Below, one piece after another: positions 1 to 9,101 of a stretch of DNA of 64,000 bases. The DNA lies in the NCBI RefSeq assembly GCF_947631165.1, contig NZ_CANRKH010000004.1, positions 62,001 through 126,000 on the forward strand. The letters are read 5' to 3'. The notes beneath the pieces were generated by a model. That model saw only the letters and a list, made by a program, of their open reading frames with translations, was not told where the DNA came from and did no database searches. How positions within the stretch are numbered: position 1 is the first letter of the stretch; each line of letters opens with the position of its first letter. A program made the position numbers and the translations under genes. Origin of the DNA: an uncultured Dysosmobacter sp. (GTDB taxonomy: Bacteria > Bacillota > Clostridia > Oscillospirales > Oscillospiraceae).

Positions 1-520
1 CGCCGTAGACGCCGTTGAAGCGCTGGCCGATATCCCGGGTCAGCTCCACATGCTGCCGCTGGTCCTCGCCCACCGGCACCAGGTTCGCCTGATACAGCAG
101 GATATCCGCCGCCATCAGCACGGGATAGGTGAACAATCCGGCGGTGATATTGTCGGCGTGCTGCTGGGCCTTCTGCTTGAACTGGGTCATGCGGCTCAGC
201 TCACCGAACTGAGTATAGCAGCCCAGGATCCAGCTCAGCTCCGCGTGCTGGGGCACATGGCTCTGGATGAAGAGAATGCTCTTCTGCGGGTCCAGGCCGC
301 AGGCAATGTATTGGGCAAGCTGAGCCAGCGCCCGGCGGCGCAGCTCGGCGGGGTCCTGCCGCACGGTGATGGCGTGCATATCCACGATGCAGTAGAGGCA
401 GTCATATTCATCCTGCAGCGCGACCCAGTTTTTGATAGCGCCCATATAAGAGCCCAGAGTCAACTCACCGCTGGGCTGGATGCCGCTGAAAATTCTCTTT
501 TTCTGTACGTTGTTTTCCAT
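1..520 (-). CDS. trpS: Tryptophan--tRNA ligase, N-terminal part (runs off window)
   Basis: Class I aminoacyl-tRNA synthetase that charges tRNA-Trp in the cytoplasm. The 173 visible residues start [20 protein letters not shown] and carry the TrpS form of the HIGH signature (P-S-G[10 protein letters not shown], near residue 21), then DxHA and TQFKQK segments typical of TrpS. The KMSKS half lies outside the window. The ATG is preceded by GAGGTG about 8 nt upstream on the minus strand. A promoter and a small leader hairpin precede it; no T-box consensus is visible. The family assignment is firm; only the 3' end is missing. Confidence 0.95.
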   Translation of the reverse strand, partial: MENNVQKKRIFSGIQPSGELTLGSYMGAIKNWVALQDEYDCLYCIVDMHAITVRQDPAELRRRALAQLAQYIACGLDPQKSILFIQSHVPQHAELSWILGCYTQFGELSRMTQFKQKAQQHADNITAGLFTYPVLMAADILLYQANLVPVGEDQRQHVELTRDIGQRFNGVYG

Positions 521-545
521 AACTCGCACCTCAATTCTCACTACC

Positions 546-569
546 GCCGCCAAAAGACCCTAAGGCGGC
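546..569 (-). promoter_or_regulatory. Leader hairpin of trpS
   Basis: A GCCGCC/GGCGGC stem closes a 12-nt loop in the short trpS leader, between its promoter and RBS. There is no T tract and no T-box motif, so it may affect mRNA stability or translation rather than termination. Function is unknown. Confidence 0.4.
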
Positions 570-580
570 AATTATTTGTT

Positions 581-609
581 ATTGTAGCACGGAATCAGGA
601 AAAGCGCAA
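581..609 (-). promoter_or_regulatory. Predicted sigma-A promoter of trpS
   Basis: Reading the minus strand, TTGCGC and TACAAT are separated by 17 nt and lie about 60 nt upstream of the trpS start. Confidence 0.6.
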
Positions 610-699
610 TCCGCTCTTGAGAGGAAATATGCGCTCACCGGCTTTTATTTTCTGTCAATCTCACAAAGACATCTATACGCTGTGTCCACTGAGAATCAA

Positions 700-732
700 A
701 GTCCCCCGGCACGATTTTTGTGCTGGGGGACT
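700..732 (-). terminator. Intrinsic terminator after the LysE-family gene
   Basis: A 13-bp stem (AGTCCCCCAGCAC pairing with its partner, one G-U) just past the stop codon of the exporter gene is followed on the minus strand by TTTGATTCT. Confidence 0.7.
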
Positions 733-739
733 CTTCGCA

Positions 740-1333
740 TCAATGGGGCCAGACCAGGCTGACCGCGCATAGGACCAGCGCCGCCGCCATGGCGATATCC
801 ACCGCCCGCCTGTGTCCGTCCAGGAGCTTTTGCAATGACGCCCCCGCCAGCAGCCACACCAGATTGGCTACCGGGCCTGTAAACGGCAGAAACAGCCCCA
901 CAGCCAGCAAGCGCCAGAAGGAATCCGTATAGGGCAGCACATAAGAGGCCAGCGCTGTCAGGCAGAATACCATGACCTTCACGTTGGTCAGCTGCACCAG
1001 TAATCCCGTGCGGAAGCTAGGCGCCGCCGGGTCCCGCTCCGCTCCGCCGCCGGAGGACCGCAGCATGTGCCAGGCCATCCACAGGATGTACGCCGCCCCG
1101 ATCCAGGACAGGACCCCCACATATCGATCCAGCACCGCGCCGAGCAGACAGGTCACTGCCACCGCTCCCATGGACACGATGAAAAAGCCGGCGAACAAGC
1201 CGCGCCACTGCCGCAGAGCCGGTCCCTTTCCGTACCGCAGGGCAGCGGACAGGGAGCATAGGTTCGCCGGTCCCGGCGTAATGCCGCAGACATAGCAATA
1301 GGTCAAAAACGCTGGAAACAGAGACACCGGCAT
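740..1333 (-). CDS. LysE/RhtB-family amino acid exporter
   Basis: Predicted inner-membrane efflux protein of the LysE/RhtB superfamily, which exports amino acids or derivatives; substrate unknown. The 197 residues give about six hydrophobic segments and the family N-terminal signature GITPGPANL near residue 17. I start at MPVSLFPAF because GGAAGGA lies about 7 nt upstream; a longer reading adds 16 charged residues without an RBS. It is transcribed divergently from a LysR regulator about 110 bp away, the usual arrangement of lysE/lysG pairs, so control by that regulator is likely but inferred. Confidence 0.85.
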   Translation of the reverse strand: MPVSLFPAFLTYCYVCGITPGPANLCSLSAALRYGKGPALRQWRGLFAGFFIVSMGAVAVTCLLGAVLDRYVGVLSWIGAAYILWMAWHMLRSSGGGAERDPAAPSFRTGLLVQLTNVKVMVFCLTALASYVLPYTDSFWRLLAVGLFLPFTGPVANLVWLLAGASLQKLLDGHRRAVDIAMAAALVLCAVSLVWPH

Positions 1334-1443
1334 ATGACACACATCCTTCCGCTTGATATTTGCATCATAACAGGCTATCATATATTTGAAAAGCGAAAGT
1401 TTTTGAACTGTTATATTAATAAAATCGATAGGTCGTGACCAGA

Positions 1444-2331
1444 ATGGAATTGAAGAATCTCCTCACATTTCAGGCCGTGGTGGATCAGGGCAGCTATCAG
1501 AAGGCCGCCCAAGCTCTGGGTTACACCCAGTCCACAGTAACGGTCCATATCCAGCGGCTGGAAGAGGAACTGGGCGTCCCCCTCTTTCAGAAATCAGGAC
1601 GCCGGATGGTGCTGACCCAGACCGGGGAACAGGCTCTCTCCCAGGCCCGGGAGCTGCTGCTGGCGGCGGACCGGCTCTCCGCTCTGGGGCGGAACGGCAC
1701 AGCTCCCGCAGGAACGCTTCGGGTCGATATGGCGGAAACACTCCTTTGCTACCGGATGCAGCCGGTCATCCGGGCCTTTCGGGAGCAGGCGCCCCAGGTG
1801 CGGCTCATCATCCGCAGCTGCAACTGCCGCCAGATCTCGGAAAACATCCGCACTGGTGCCTGTGATCTTGGCGTGGGCTATGACATGGACTGGGATCGGG
1901 AGGTATTGGAGATCGAACCGCTGGGAGAGGCGGAGATCATCCTGCTGGCAGCGCCGGACTTCGCATATCCAGACCTCTCCACGCCTGGACAGCGCATCCC
2001 CGCCTCCCTGGTCACCGATGAACCAGACAGCATCTTCCGGCGGCAGCTGGAACAGTATTTTCAGGAACGGTCCCTGGTCCTGGACGATACCATCGAGCTG
2101 TGGAGCATCGAGACCATCAAGCGCTGTGTCATGAGCGACCTGGGCTTCACCTTCCTGCCCCGGTTCGTGGCAGCGCCGGAGCTGGCGGACGGGCGGCTGC
2201 GGGAGCTGTCCGCTCCCATTTCCGGCATCCGCGACCCCATCCTGTGCGCCCACCGTAAAAAGCGTTGGGCTAGCCCCGCTATGGCTCTGTTCCTGGAGCT
2301 GCTGCGGAAAAATTTTCTCCGGGAGGACTGA
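1444..2331 (+). CDS. LysR-family transcriptional regulator
   Basis: DNA-binding regulator of 295 residues. Residues 1-60 form the LysR winged helix-turn-helix (MELKNLLTFQ..., GSYQKAAQALGYTQ), followed by a type 2 periplasmic-binding-like effector domain of normal length. An in-frame GTG nine bases upstream is an alternative start; I prefer the ATG because homologs begin MELK and the weak AGG lies 11 nt before it but only 2 nt before the GTG. It is divergent from the LysE-type exporter, which it probably controls together with itself. The effector cannot be told from sequence. Confidence 0.9.
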   Translation: MELKNLLTFQAVVDQGSYQKAAQALGYTQSTVTVHIQRLEEELGVPLFQKSGRRMVLTQTGEQALSQARELLLAADRLSALGRNGTAPAGTLRVDMAETLLCYRMQPVIRAFREQAPQVRLIIRSCNCRQISENIRTGACDLGVGYDMDWDREVLEIEPLGEAEIILLAAPDFAYPDLSTPGQRIPASLVTDEPDSIFRRQLEQYFQERSLVLDDTIELWSIETIKRCVMSDLGFTFLPRFVAAPELADGRLRELSAPISGIRDPILCAHRKKRWASPAMALFLELLRKNFLRED

Positions 2332-2346
2332 ATCCCAGGATATTCC

Positions 2347-2375
2347 TTGACAATCTCCCCGGAAATGGCGATAAT
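2347..2375 (+). promoter_or_regulatory. Predicted sigma-A promoter of gltX operon
   Basis: TTGACA and GATAAT with a 17-nt spacer, about 45 nt upstream of the gltX start. The match to consensus is strong. Confidence 0.75.
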
Positions 2376-2419
2376 GTAGGTTGTTATGTTTCGTAAATTC
2401 CTGACATGGAGGTACTTTC

Positions 2420-3910
2420 ATGGCACTTGATATGCAATTTTTTGAAGAGATGGAGGCTCGCATCCCCAAGGGAAAGGTCCGCACCCGCTTCGCCCCCTCC
2501 CCCACCGGCTACATGCACGTGGGCAACCTGCGCACCGCGCTGTACACCTGGCTCATTGCACGCCATGCCGGCGGCACGTTCATTCTCCGCATCGAGGACA
2601 CCGATCAGGGCCGTCTGGTGGAGGGTGCCACTGATGTGATCTACCGGACCATGGCCGAGTGCGGCCTGACCCATGACGAAGGCCCCGACGTAGGCGGTCC
2701 CGTGGGACCCTATATCCAGTCCCAGCGCCGGGGGCTGTACGGTAAATACGCCGAACTGCTGGTGGAAAAGGGCGCAGCCTATTACTGCTTCTGCGAAAAG
2801 ACGGAGTCCGAGGAGGATTCCGGAAATTTTGACCGGGCCGATGATCCCTGCAGGTCTCTCTCTCCGGAAGAGGTGGCTGCCAATCTGGTCGCCGGAAAGC
2901 CCTACGTCATCCGCCAGCGTATCCCCCACGAGGGGACCACCACCTTCCACGACGTATCCTTCGGCGACATCACTGTGGAGAACGCCACTCTAGACGACCA
3001 GGTGCTGCTGAAGCGGGATGGCCTCCCCACCTATAACTTCGCCAACGTGGTGGACGACCACCTGATGGGCATCACCCATGTGGTCCGGGGCAGCGAGTAC
3101 CTTTCCTCCGCGCCGAAATATAATCTGCTGTATGAAGCCTTTGGCTGGGACATCCCCACCTATGTCCACTGCTCTCCCGTCATGCGGGACCAGCACAACA
3201 AAATGAGCAAGCGCCATGGCGATCCCTCCTACGAGGATCTGAAGGCCCAGGGCTATCTGACCGACGCGATCCTGAACTATGTGGCCCTGCTGGGCTGGGC
3301 GCCCAAGGGCGAACGCAGCGAGCAGGAGATATTCTCCCTGGCGGAACTGGTGGACGCATTCGACATTGCCGGCATCTCCAAATCTCCCGCCATCTTCGAC
3401 ATTGAAAAGCTAACCTACTTCAATGCCACCTATCTGCGGGCTATGGCGCCGGAGGACTTCGCCCAAACAGCGGAGCCTTACATCCGCCAGGCTGTGAAGG
3501 ATCCCGCTATCGATACCGCCGCCATCGCCGCCCTGCTCCAGGCCCGCTGCGAAAAGCTGACGGACATCCCTGAAAAGGTGGATTTCTTTGACGCGCTGCC
3601 TGACTACGATGTGGAGTTCTTCACCAACAAGAAGTCCAAGACCAATGCCGAGGTCTCTCAAAATATGCTGGAGTCCGCTATCCCCGCCCTGGAGGCTGTG
3701 GCGGACTGGACCCAGGAGGCGGTCCATGACACGCTGATCGGCCTTGCGGAAAAGCTGGGCGTGAAGAACGCCACGCTGATGTGGCCCGTGCGCATCGCCG
3801 TGGCCGGCAAGCTGGTGACCCCCGGCGGAGCCGTGGAGCTTTGCCACATCCTGGGCAAAGCGGAGACTCTCCGCCGTCTAACGCTGGGGCTGGACAAGCT
3901 GCGGGCATGA
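2420..3910 (+). CDS. gltX: Glutamate--tRNA ligase
   Basis: Charges tRNA-Glu; in organisms with GatCAB it may also charge tRNA-Gln. The 496 residues carry the class I motifs: the HIGH-like YMHVG after PSPTG (residues 26-35) and KMSKR near 260, with a C-terminal anticodon-binding domain of normal size. GGAGG lies 8-9 nt before the ATG. Its stop overlaps the next start (ATGA), so gltX and the SpoIIM-like gene are translationally coupled; a near-consensus promoter precedes it. Confidence 0.97.
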   Translation: MALDMQFFEEMEARIPKGKVRTRFAPSPTGYMHVGNLRTALYTWLIARHAGGTFILRIEDTDQGRLVEGATDVIYRTMAECGLTHDEGPDVGGPVGPYIQSQRRGLYGKYAELLVEKGAAYYCFCEKTESEEDSGNFDRADDPCRSLSPEEVAANLVAGKPYVIRQRIPHEGTTTFHDVSFGDITVENATLDDQVLLKRDGLPTYNFANVVDDHLMGITHVVRGSEYLSSAPKYNLLYEAFGWDIPTYVHCSPVMRDQHNKMSKRHGDPSYEDLKAQGYLTDAILNYVALLGWAPKGERSEQEIFSLAELVDAFDIAGISKSPAIFDIEKLTYFNATYLRAMAPEDFAQTAEPYIRQAVKDPAIDTAAIAALLQARCEKLTDIPEKVDFFDALPDYDVEFFTNKKSKTNAEVSQNMLESAIPALEAVADWTQEAVHDTLIGLAEKLGVKNATLMWPVRIAVAGKLVTPGGAVELCHILGKAETLRRLTLGLDKLRA

Positions 3911-4533
3911 GGGGCATTCTTCAGCACCACCTTCAGGGTCTGAAAGCCGCCTGGGACGACGGTCTGCGGCAGGAGGTGTTTCGCTCCGCCATCGCTTTCT
4001 GTGTCCTGGCGGTGATCGCCTTCGGAGCCGCCCTGGCCCTGCCGGACCTGCGGACACAGCTGATGTCCTGGGCGGTGGAAGCGGTCAGCGGCACAGGCGC
4101 TATCCGTGAGGATGGCAGCATTTCCGCTCTGCGCATCTTTTCAAACAATGTGGAGGCCTGCGTGTTCACCATGGCCTATGGCCTGGTCCCCTTTCTTCAG
4201 CTTCCAGCTCTGGCCCTGGGCGTCAACGCCATGCTGCTGGGCGTGCTGGCCGCCTGCTACGCGGCGGAGGGTTCCTCCCTGCTGATCTATTTGGCTGCTC
4301 TCTTTCCCCATGGTCTTTTGGAGTTCCCGGCCCTGATCCTGTCCTTCGCCGTGGGGCTGTACGTCTGCGGCCAAGCGACCCGCCGCTGCCGGCGGGATGA
4401 AACGGCCCTCCGTCTGTGGGACCGGTTGCTGCTGATATCCCGGACACTGTTTGTTCTGCTGCCCGTGCTGGCTGCGGCCTCCCTGCTGGAGGCCTATGTG
4501 ACCCCGGCCTTTGTATCTCTGCTGATCTCCTAA
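3907..4533 (+). CDS. SpoIIM/DUF95-like membrane protein
   Basis: Membrane protein of 208 residues resembling the stage II sporulation protein M family. In spore formers SpoIIM acts with SpoIID and SpoIIP in septal peptidoglycan removal during engulfment; paralogs of unknown function also exist. It shows about five hydrophobic segments, a soluble loop near residues 50-75, and the family-like stretch YGLVPFLQLPALALGVN. The ATG overlaps the gltX stop by ATGA. SpoIID and SpoIIP are not in the window, so the sporulation role is inferred from family only. Confidence 0.7.
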   Translation: MRGILQHHLQGLKAAWDDGLRQEVFRSAIAFCVLAVIAFGAALALPDLRTQLMSWAVEAVSGTGAIREDGSISALRIFSNNVEACVFTMAYGLVPFLQLPALALGVNAMLLGVLAACYAAEGSSLLIYLAALFPHGLLEFPALILSFAVGLYVCGQATRRCRRDETALRLWDRLLLISRTLFVLLPVLAAASLLEAYVTPAFVSLLIS

Positions 4534-4573
4534 GGAAGTATTGAATAAATCTGACATAAAGGACTGTTGACTC

Positions 4574-5581
4574 ATGAGTAAACTGACCATTCCCTCCGGC
4601 TATAAGATGCCCTTGACCAATAACGAGCTGCAGCGGGCCATTGAATTGATCCACGCGGATTTCCAGCACAACCTGACGGTCCGGCTGAACCTGCACCGCG
4701 TCTCCGCGCCGTTGTTTGTAGACGGCAAAACCGGCCTGAACGACGACCTGAACGGCGTGGAACGCCCTGTGTCCTTTGACATCCCAGACGTGGGGACTGA
4801 CGGCCAAGTAGTCCACTCTCTGGCCAAGTGGAAGCGGCTGGCCCTGAAGCGGTACGAATTCAAGCCTGGTACCGGCCTGTACACCGACATGAACGCTATC
4901 CGCCGGGACGAAGTGGTTGACAACCTCCACTCCATCTATGTAGACCAATGGGACTGGGAGAAGCATATCGACTCCCAAAATCGCACCATGGAGTATTTGC
5001 AGGATACTGTACGGGATATCGTGGGCTGCATCTGCGACACCGCCACCGCCCTGCGGAACACCTTCCCTGTGCTGACCTGCAAACCGGAGCGGGAGATTTT
5101 CTTCCTCACGACTCAGGAGCTGGAGGACCGCTATCCCGACTTGTCCCCCGACGAGCGGGAGGCCGCCATCTGCAAAGAGCACCACACCGTCTTTCTCATG
5201 CAGATCGGCAAAACACTGAAGTCCGGCATCAAGCACGACGGCCGCGCTCCTGACTATGACGACTGGGAGCTGAACGGCGACATTCTGATGTGGAATCCCG
5301 TTCTGGAACGCCAATTTGAGGTATCCTCCATGGGCATCCGGGTCGACGCCGAGACGCTGGACCGCCAATTGACCCTGGCGGGCTGCGACTACCGCCGCCA
5401 GCTGCCCTTCCACCAGATGCTGCTGAACGGCCAGCTTCCCCAGTCCATCGGCGGCGGCATCGGCCAGTCCAGGCTGTGCATGCTGCTGCTGGGCGCCTGC
5501 CATATCGGCGAGGTCCAGGCCAGCCTGTGGGATCATGAGACCGTGGAAGCCTGTGAAAAGGCTGGGATCACCTTGCTGTAA
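4574..5581 (+). CDS. asnA: Aspartate--ammonia ligase
   Basis: Makes asparagine from aspartate, ammonia and ATP (AMP-forming). The 335 residues match AsnA over full length, a class II aminoacyl-tRNA-synthetase-like fold: N-terminal SGYKMPLT, QVVHSLAKWKR in the middle, and GGGIGQSRLCMLLL near the C-terminus. It lies 40 bp after the SpoIIM-like gene on the same strand and is followed by a strong hairpin terminator. AsnA-type synthesis uses free ammonia and suits an ammonia-rich anaerobic habitat. Confidence 0.95.
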   Translation: MSKLTIPSGYKMPLTNNELQRAIELIHADFQHNLTVRLNLHRVSAPLFVDGKTGLNDDLNGVERPVSFDIPDVGTDGQVVHSLAKWKRLALKRYEFKPGTGLYTDMNAIRRDEVVDNLHSIYVDQWDWEKHIDSQNRTMEYLQDTVRDIVGCICDTATALRNTFPVLTCKPEREIFFLTTQELEDRYPDLSPDEREAAICKEHHTVFLMQIGKTLKSGIKHDGRAPDYDDWELNGDILMWNPVLERQFEVSSMGIRVDAETLDRQLTLAGCDYRRQLPFHQMLLNGQLPQSIGGGIGQSRLCMLLLGACHIGEVQASLWDHETVEACEKAGITLL

Positions 5582-5602
5582 AGTTCATAATATTTACAGA
5601 AA

Positions 5603-5632
5603 AACGCCCTTTTCCCATAGGAAAAGGGCGTT
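5603..5632 (+). terminator. Bidirectional terminator between asnA and the flavodiiron gene
   Basis: A perfect 13-bp stem (AACGCCCTTTTCC) with a 4-nt loop lies between convergent genes and is followed by CCTTTCT on the plus strand. It probably serves both. Confidence 0.8.
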
Positions 5633-5645
5633 CCTTTCTATGTAT

Positions 5646-6851
5646 TTACGCCAGGACATCTGCCGCCAGCCGGTCAGCCAGGCCTTCCAGCTCCGCCCGC
5701 TGGGCTTCCTTCACAGCGGACTTCACATGGATGGTCTCCTCCATCAGCGTCATGTTCTTCATGGAGCCGATGATCTCCGCCATCTGCCGCCCTGCCGTGG
5801 CGGCCCAGGTGCCGTTATCGATAATGGCCACCGTGCGGTTTTGCAGATTGTGGGCCTTCAGATCCAGCAGCAAAGTCTCCATAGGCGTGAAGATCCCGCC
5901 ATTATAGGTCGAGGACGCCAGTACCAGATGGCTGCACCGGAAAGCCTCGCTCACCAGGTCGGAAACGTGGGTGTGAGATACGTCGTACAGCCGGATGTCC
6001 CTGACCCCCTTCTCGGCCAGCCGGTTGGCCACGATCTCGGCGGCGTTCTCCGTATGTCCGTAGACAGAACCACAGAAAACAGCCACGGACCGGTCCTCCG
6101 GCGTGTAGGTGCTCCACTGCTGGTACTTGCTAACGAACCAATCGATGTTCTGTCTCCAAATAGGACCGTGGAGCGGGCAGACACAGGCAATATCCAGCGC
6201 GGCCGCTTTTTTCAGGAGCGCCTGGACCTGAACGCCGTATTTGCCCACGATATTGGTGTAATACCGACGGGCATCATCCAGCCAGTCCCGCTCAAAGTTC
6301 ACCTGGTCGGCGAAAATGTTGCCGTTCAATGCGCCAAAGGTGCCAAAGGCGTCCGCAGAGAAGAGCACCTTGTCAGCGGCATCGTAGGTCACCATGACCT
6401 CCGGCCAATGGACCATGGGCGCCATGGCAAAGGTAAAGGTGTGCCGCCCGGTAGTCAGGGTATCTCCCTCCTTCACCGCCATGCACCTGCTGGAAACATC
6501 GAGATCGAAAAACTGACCGATCATACCGATTGTTTTGGCGTTGCCCACCACCTGGGCCTGGGGATAGCGCCGCAGCACCTCTGTCAGAGATGCGCAGTGG
6601 TCCGGCTCCATATGGTTCACCACCACATAGTCCAGGGAACGGCCCTCCAGGGCGGCCTCCAGATTTTCCAGGAAACGGTCCTCCACGGCCTTGTCCACAG
6701 CGTCCATCAGCACCGTCTGCTCGTCCAGCACCAAATAGGCATTATAGGAAATGCCCCTGGGAATGGGATATATATTCTCAAACAGCGCCAATCGCCGGTC
6801 AGAGATGCCCAGATAGCGGATATCCTGGGTCACGGATTGGATGCAGTGCAA
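5646..6851 (-). CDS. Flavodiiron protein (A-type flavoprotein, FprA family)
   Basis: Cytoplasmic oxygen and/or nitric oxide reductase that protects anaerobes. It has a metallo-beta-lactamase-like domain with the diiron ligand set H80-x-E82-x-D84-H85, H148, D167 and H228, then a flavodoxin domain (FCGSVYGHTENAA, FMN phosphate loop). The length of 401 residues is standard. The start codon is TTG: AAGGAG lies 9 nt upstream and the MHCIQSVTQD start matches the family, whereas the next Met is at residue 49. It has its own promoter and is not coupled to the ATPase genes. Electron donor is unknown. Confidence 0.93.
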   Translation of the reverse strand: MHCIQSVTQDIRYLGISDRRLALFENIYPIPRGISYNAYLVLDEQTVLMDAVDKAVEDRFLENLEAALEGRSLDYVVVNHMEPDHCASLTEVLRRYPQAQVVGNAKTIGMIGQFFDLDVSSRCMAVKEGDTLTTGRHTFTFAMAPMVHWPEVMVTYDAADKVLFSADAFGTFGALNGNIFADQVNFERDWLDDARRYYTNIVGKYGVQVQALLKKAAALDIACVCPLHGPIWRQNIDWFVSKYQQWSTYTPEDRSVAVFCGSVYGHTENAAEIVANRLAEKGVRDIRLYDVSHTHVSDLVSEAFRCSHLVLASSTYNGGIFTPMETLLLDLKAHNLQNRTVAIIDNGTWAATAGRQMAEIIGSMKNMTLMEETIHVKSAVKEAQRAELEGLADRLAADVLA

Positions 6852-6883
6852 TACGTATCACTCCTTTTATGTTCTTTTCCAAT

Positions 6884-6912
6884 AATTTATTCCAAACAAG
6901 CCCGTTTGTCAA
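6884..6912 (-). promoter_or_regulatory. Predicted sigma-A promoter of the flavodiiron gene
   Basis: On the minus strand TTGACA and TAAATT are spaced by 17 nt, about 30 nt upstream of the TTG start. Confidence 0.65.
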
Positions 6913-6940
6913 GGTTTATTATAACTAACTATCTGCTCCG

Positions 6941-6974
6941 AACAACGGGACGGCCTTCTGGCCGTCCCGTTGTT
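6941..6974 (-). terminator. Terminator of the V-ATPase operon
   Basis: A 14-bp perfect stem (ACGGGACGGC core) with a 6-nt loop follows atpD. The run of T is weak, so it may end transcription inefficiently or act in both directions. Confidence 0.65.
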
Positions 6975-6997
6975 TTGTTTCGTAGAATGTGCCGTCG

Positions 6998-7702
6998 TCA
7001 CACCGGCTCCTGGGCAGTGCCGAAGGCCTCGATGGCCTTGGCGCTCTGTGCGCGCTTCTCCTCCAGGGCCTCTTTCAAAATCATATCCTTCACCTTCATC
7101 AGCCGGGTCGTGGTGGCACGGTCATTCTCATCCAGCTTCATGGTGATATAGCGGATGGCCTCCTGGGTGTCCGGGATCATCACGTATTCCAGTGCGTTGA
7201 CGCGGCGGCGGGTCTTTTCGATCTCCTCCGCCATGAGCTGGGCGGACTTTTCGATCTCCGCCAGCTTCAGCATCTTGCGGAACACATGGCCCAGAGCATC
7301 CACAGCGGTATCCAGCTCGCCGGAGGTAGCCGCGAAGCCATAGGGATAGATGTCGGAATTGGAGCGGGTCTGCGTCTGGAAGTCGTACACAGGGACATTG
7401 ACGGACATGATATTCTGGAAGGTCATGGTCAGTTCCACGCTCTGCTTGGGATAGAGCAAAGCCTGCTCCAGAGCCTCGGAGGACATCAGAGCAGAGGCGA
7501 CGGTGAAGGACTTGTGCACCGTCATCAGCTCCTCCTCCACCTCAGCCCGGAGGGAGCGGACCTCCCGCACCGTGTCCAGGAACTGCTTCATCAGCTCATC
7601 CCGCTTATCCTTCAGCAGCTTGTGGCCCCGCTGGGCGGTCCGCAGCTTGCCTTTCAGGCGGGTCAGCTCCATACGGGTAGGGCTTACCGTGATATTCGCC
7701 AT
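6998..7702 (-). CDS. atpD: V/A-type ATP synthase subunit D
   Basis: Central rotor shaft of the V/A-type ATPase, coupling the A3B3 head to the membrane ring. The 234 residues begin MANITVSPTRMELTRLK, the family signature, and form two long coiled-coil helices around a small central region. GAGGAGGGG precedes the ATG. It is the last gene of the nine-gene operon, 13 bp after atpB, and a terminator hairpin follows. Confidence 0.95.
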   Translation of the reverse strand: MANITVSPTRMELTRLKGKLRTAQRGHKLLKDKRDELMKQFLDTVREVRSLRAEVEEELMTVHKSFTVASALMSSEALEQALLYPKQSVELTMTFQNIMSVNVPVYDFQTQTRSNSDIYPYGFAATSGELDTAVDALGHVFRKMLKLAEIEKSAQLMAEEIEKTRRRVNALEYVMIPDTQEAIRYITMKLDENDRATTTRLMKVKDMILKEALEEKRAQSAKAIEAFGTAQEPV

Positions 7703-7715
7703 GGCTCACCCCTCC

Positions 7716-9101
7716 TCAATTCTCGTCTTTCTTCGGCCAGTACTTCTCGATCAGTTCCGGTTTGATACGTTTTAGCTCGCTCTTGGGCAGGATGCTCAGC
7801 AGCTCCCAGCCCAGGTCCAGCGTCTCCTCGATGGAGCGGTTCTCCTCGTAGCCCTGGTTGACATAGCGGCGCTCAAACTCATCAGCGAACTTGGCATACA
7901 GCAGGTCCGTGGGCGTCAGGGCCGCCTCGCCCAGAATGGACATCAGCTCCTTATTGTCCTTGCCGGTGGAATAGGCGGCAAAGAGCTGGTTCATGGTGTC
8001 CGCGTGGTCCTCACGGGTCTTGCCCTTGCCAACGCCCTTATCCTTCAAACGGGACAGCGAGGGCAGCACGTCCACAGGGGGATGGATGCCCTGGCGGTAC
8101 AGCGCGCGGCTGAGGATGATCTGGCCCTCGGTGATATAACCGGTCAGGTCGGGGATGGGGTGGGTCTTATCGTCCTCGGGCATGGTCAGGATGGGGATCA
8201 GAGTGATGGAGCCCTTGTTGCCCAACTGGCGGCCGGCGCGCTCGTACAGCGTCGCCAGGTCGGTGTACAGGTAGCCGGGGAAGCCACGGCGGCCAGGGAC
8301 CTCTTTCTTGGCGGCGGAGACCTCGCGGAGGGCCTCAGCGTAGTTCGTGATATCGGTCATGATGACCAGCACCTGCATACCCTTTTCAAAGGCCAGATAC
8401 TCAGCGGCTGTCAGCGCCATACGGGGCGTGCTGATACGTTCAACAGCGGGGTCGTTGGCCAGGTTGCTGAACAGCACGGTACGGTCGATGGCGCCGGTGC
8501 GGCGGAACTCGCTGACGAAGAACTCGGACTCCTCGAAGGTGATACCGATGGCAGCAAACACCACGGCGAAGTTGGTGGCCTCGTCGCCCAGCACCTTGGC
8601 CTGACGGGCGATCTGCGCCGCCAGATTGGCGTGGGGCAGGCCGGAGCCGGAGAAAATGGGCAGCTTCTGGCCGCGGACCAGAGTATTCAGGCCGTCAATG
8701 GTAGAAACGCCGGTCTGGATAAACTCGTTGGGGTAGTCACGGGCGGCGGGGTTCATGGGCAGGCCGTTGATATCCCGGTACTCCTCCGCCAGAATGTCAG
8801 GACCGCCGTCGATGGGCTGGCCCATGCCGTTGAACACGCGGCCCAGCATATCGCCGGACACGCCCAGCTGCAGGGGATGCCCCAGGAAGCGGACCTTGGC
8901 GTCTGCCAGATTGATGCCGGCGGCGGATTCAAACAGCTGGACCACAGCAGTGTCGCCGTTGACCTCCAGAACCTTGCCCCGGCGGATGGAACCGTCGTGC
9001 AGCTCCACTTCCACCAGCTCGTCATAGGTAACGTTTTCCACCATGCGGACCATCATCAGCGGACTGACGATCTCTTCTACAGTCTTGTATTCACGGATCA
9101 T
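7716..9101 (-). CDS. atpB: V/A-type ATP synthase subunit B (non-catalytic)
   Basis: Regulatory nucleotide-binding subunit of the A3B3 head, 461 residues. It has the usual N-terminal beta barrel and RecA-like core but lacks a Walker A lysine, showing [13 protein letters not shown] instead, as expected for B. The ATG overlaps the atpA stop by ATGA, giving tight stoichiometric coupling of A and B. Confidence 0.97.
   Translation of the reverse strand: MIREYKTVEEIVSPLMMVRMVENVTYDELVEVELHDGSIRRGKVLEVNGDTAVVQLFESAAGINLADAKVRFLGHPLQLGVSGDMLGRVFNGMGQPIDGGPDILAEEYRDINGLPMNPAARDYPNEFIQTGVSTIDGLNTLVRGQKLPIFSGSGLPHANLAAQIARQAKVLGDEATNFAVVFAAIGITFEESEFFVSEFRRTGAIDRTVLFSNLANDPAVERISTPRMALTAAEYLAFEKGMQVLVIMTDITNYAEALREVSAAKKEVPGRRGFPGYLYTDLATLYERAGRQLGNKGSITLIPILTMPEDDKTHPIPDLTGYITEGQIILSRALYRQGIHPPVDVLPSLSRLKDKGVGKGKTREDHADTMNQLFAAYSTGKDNKELMSILGEAALTPTDLLYAKFADEFERRYVNQGYEENRSIEETLDLGWELLSILPKSELKRIKPELIEKYWPKKDEN

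Noticed and set aside
521-610. T-box leader for trpS
   Set aside because: The leader is only about 60 nt and lacks the T-box consensus and any Trp specifier stem.
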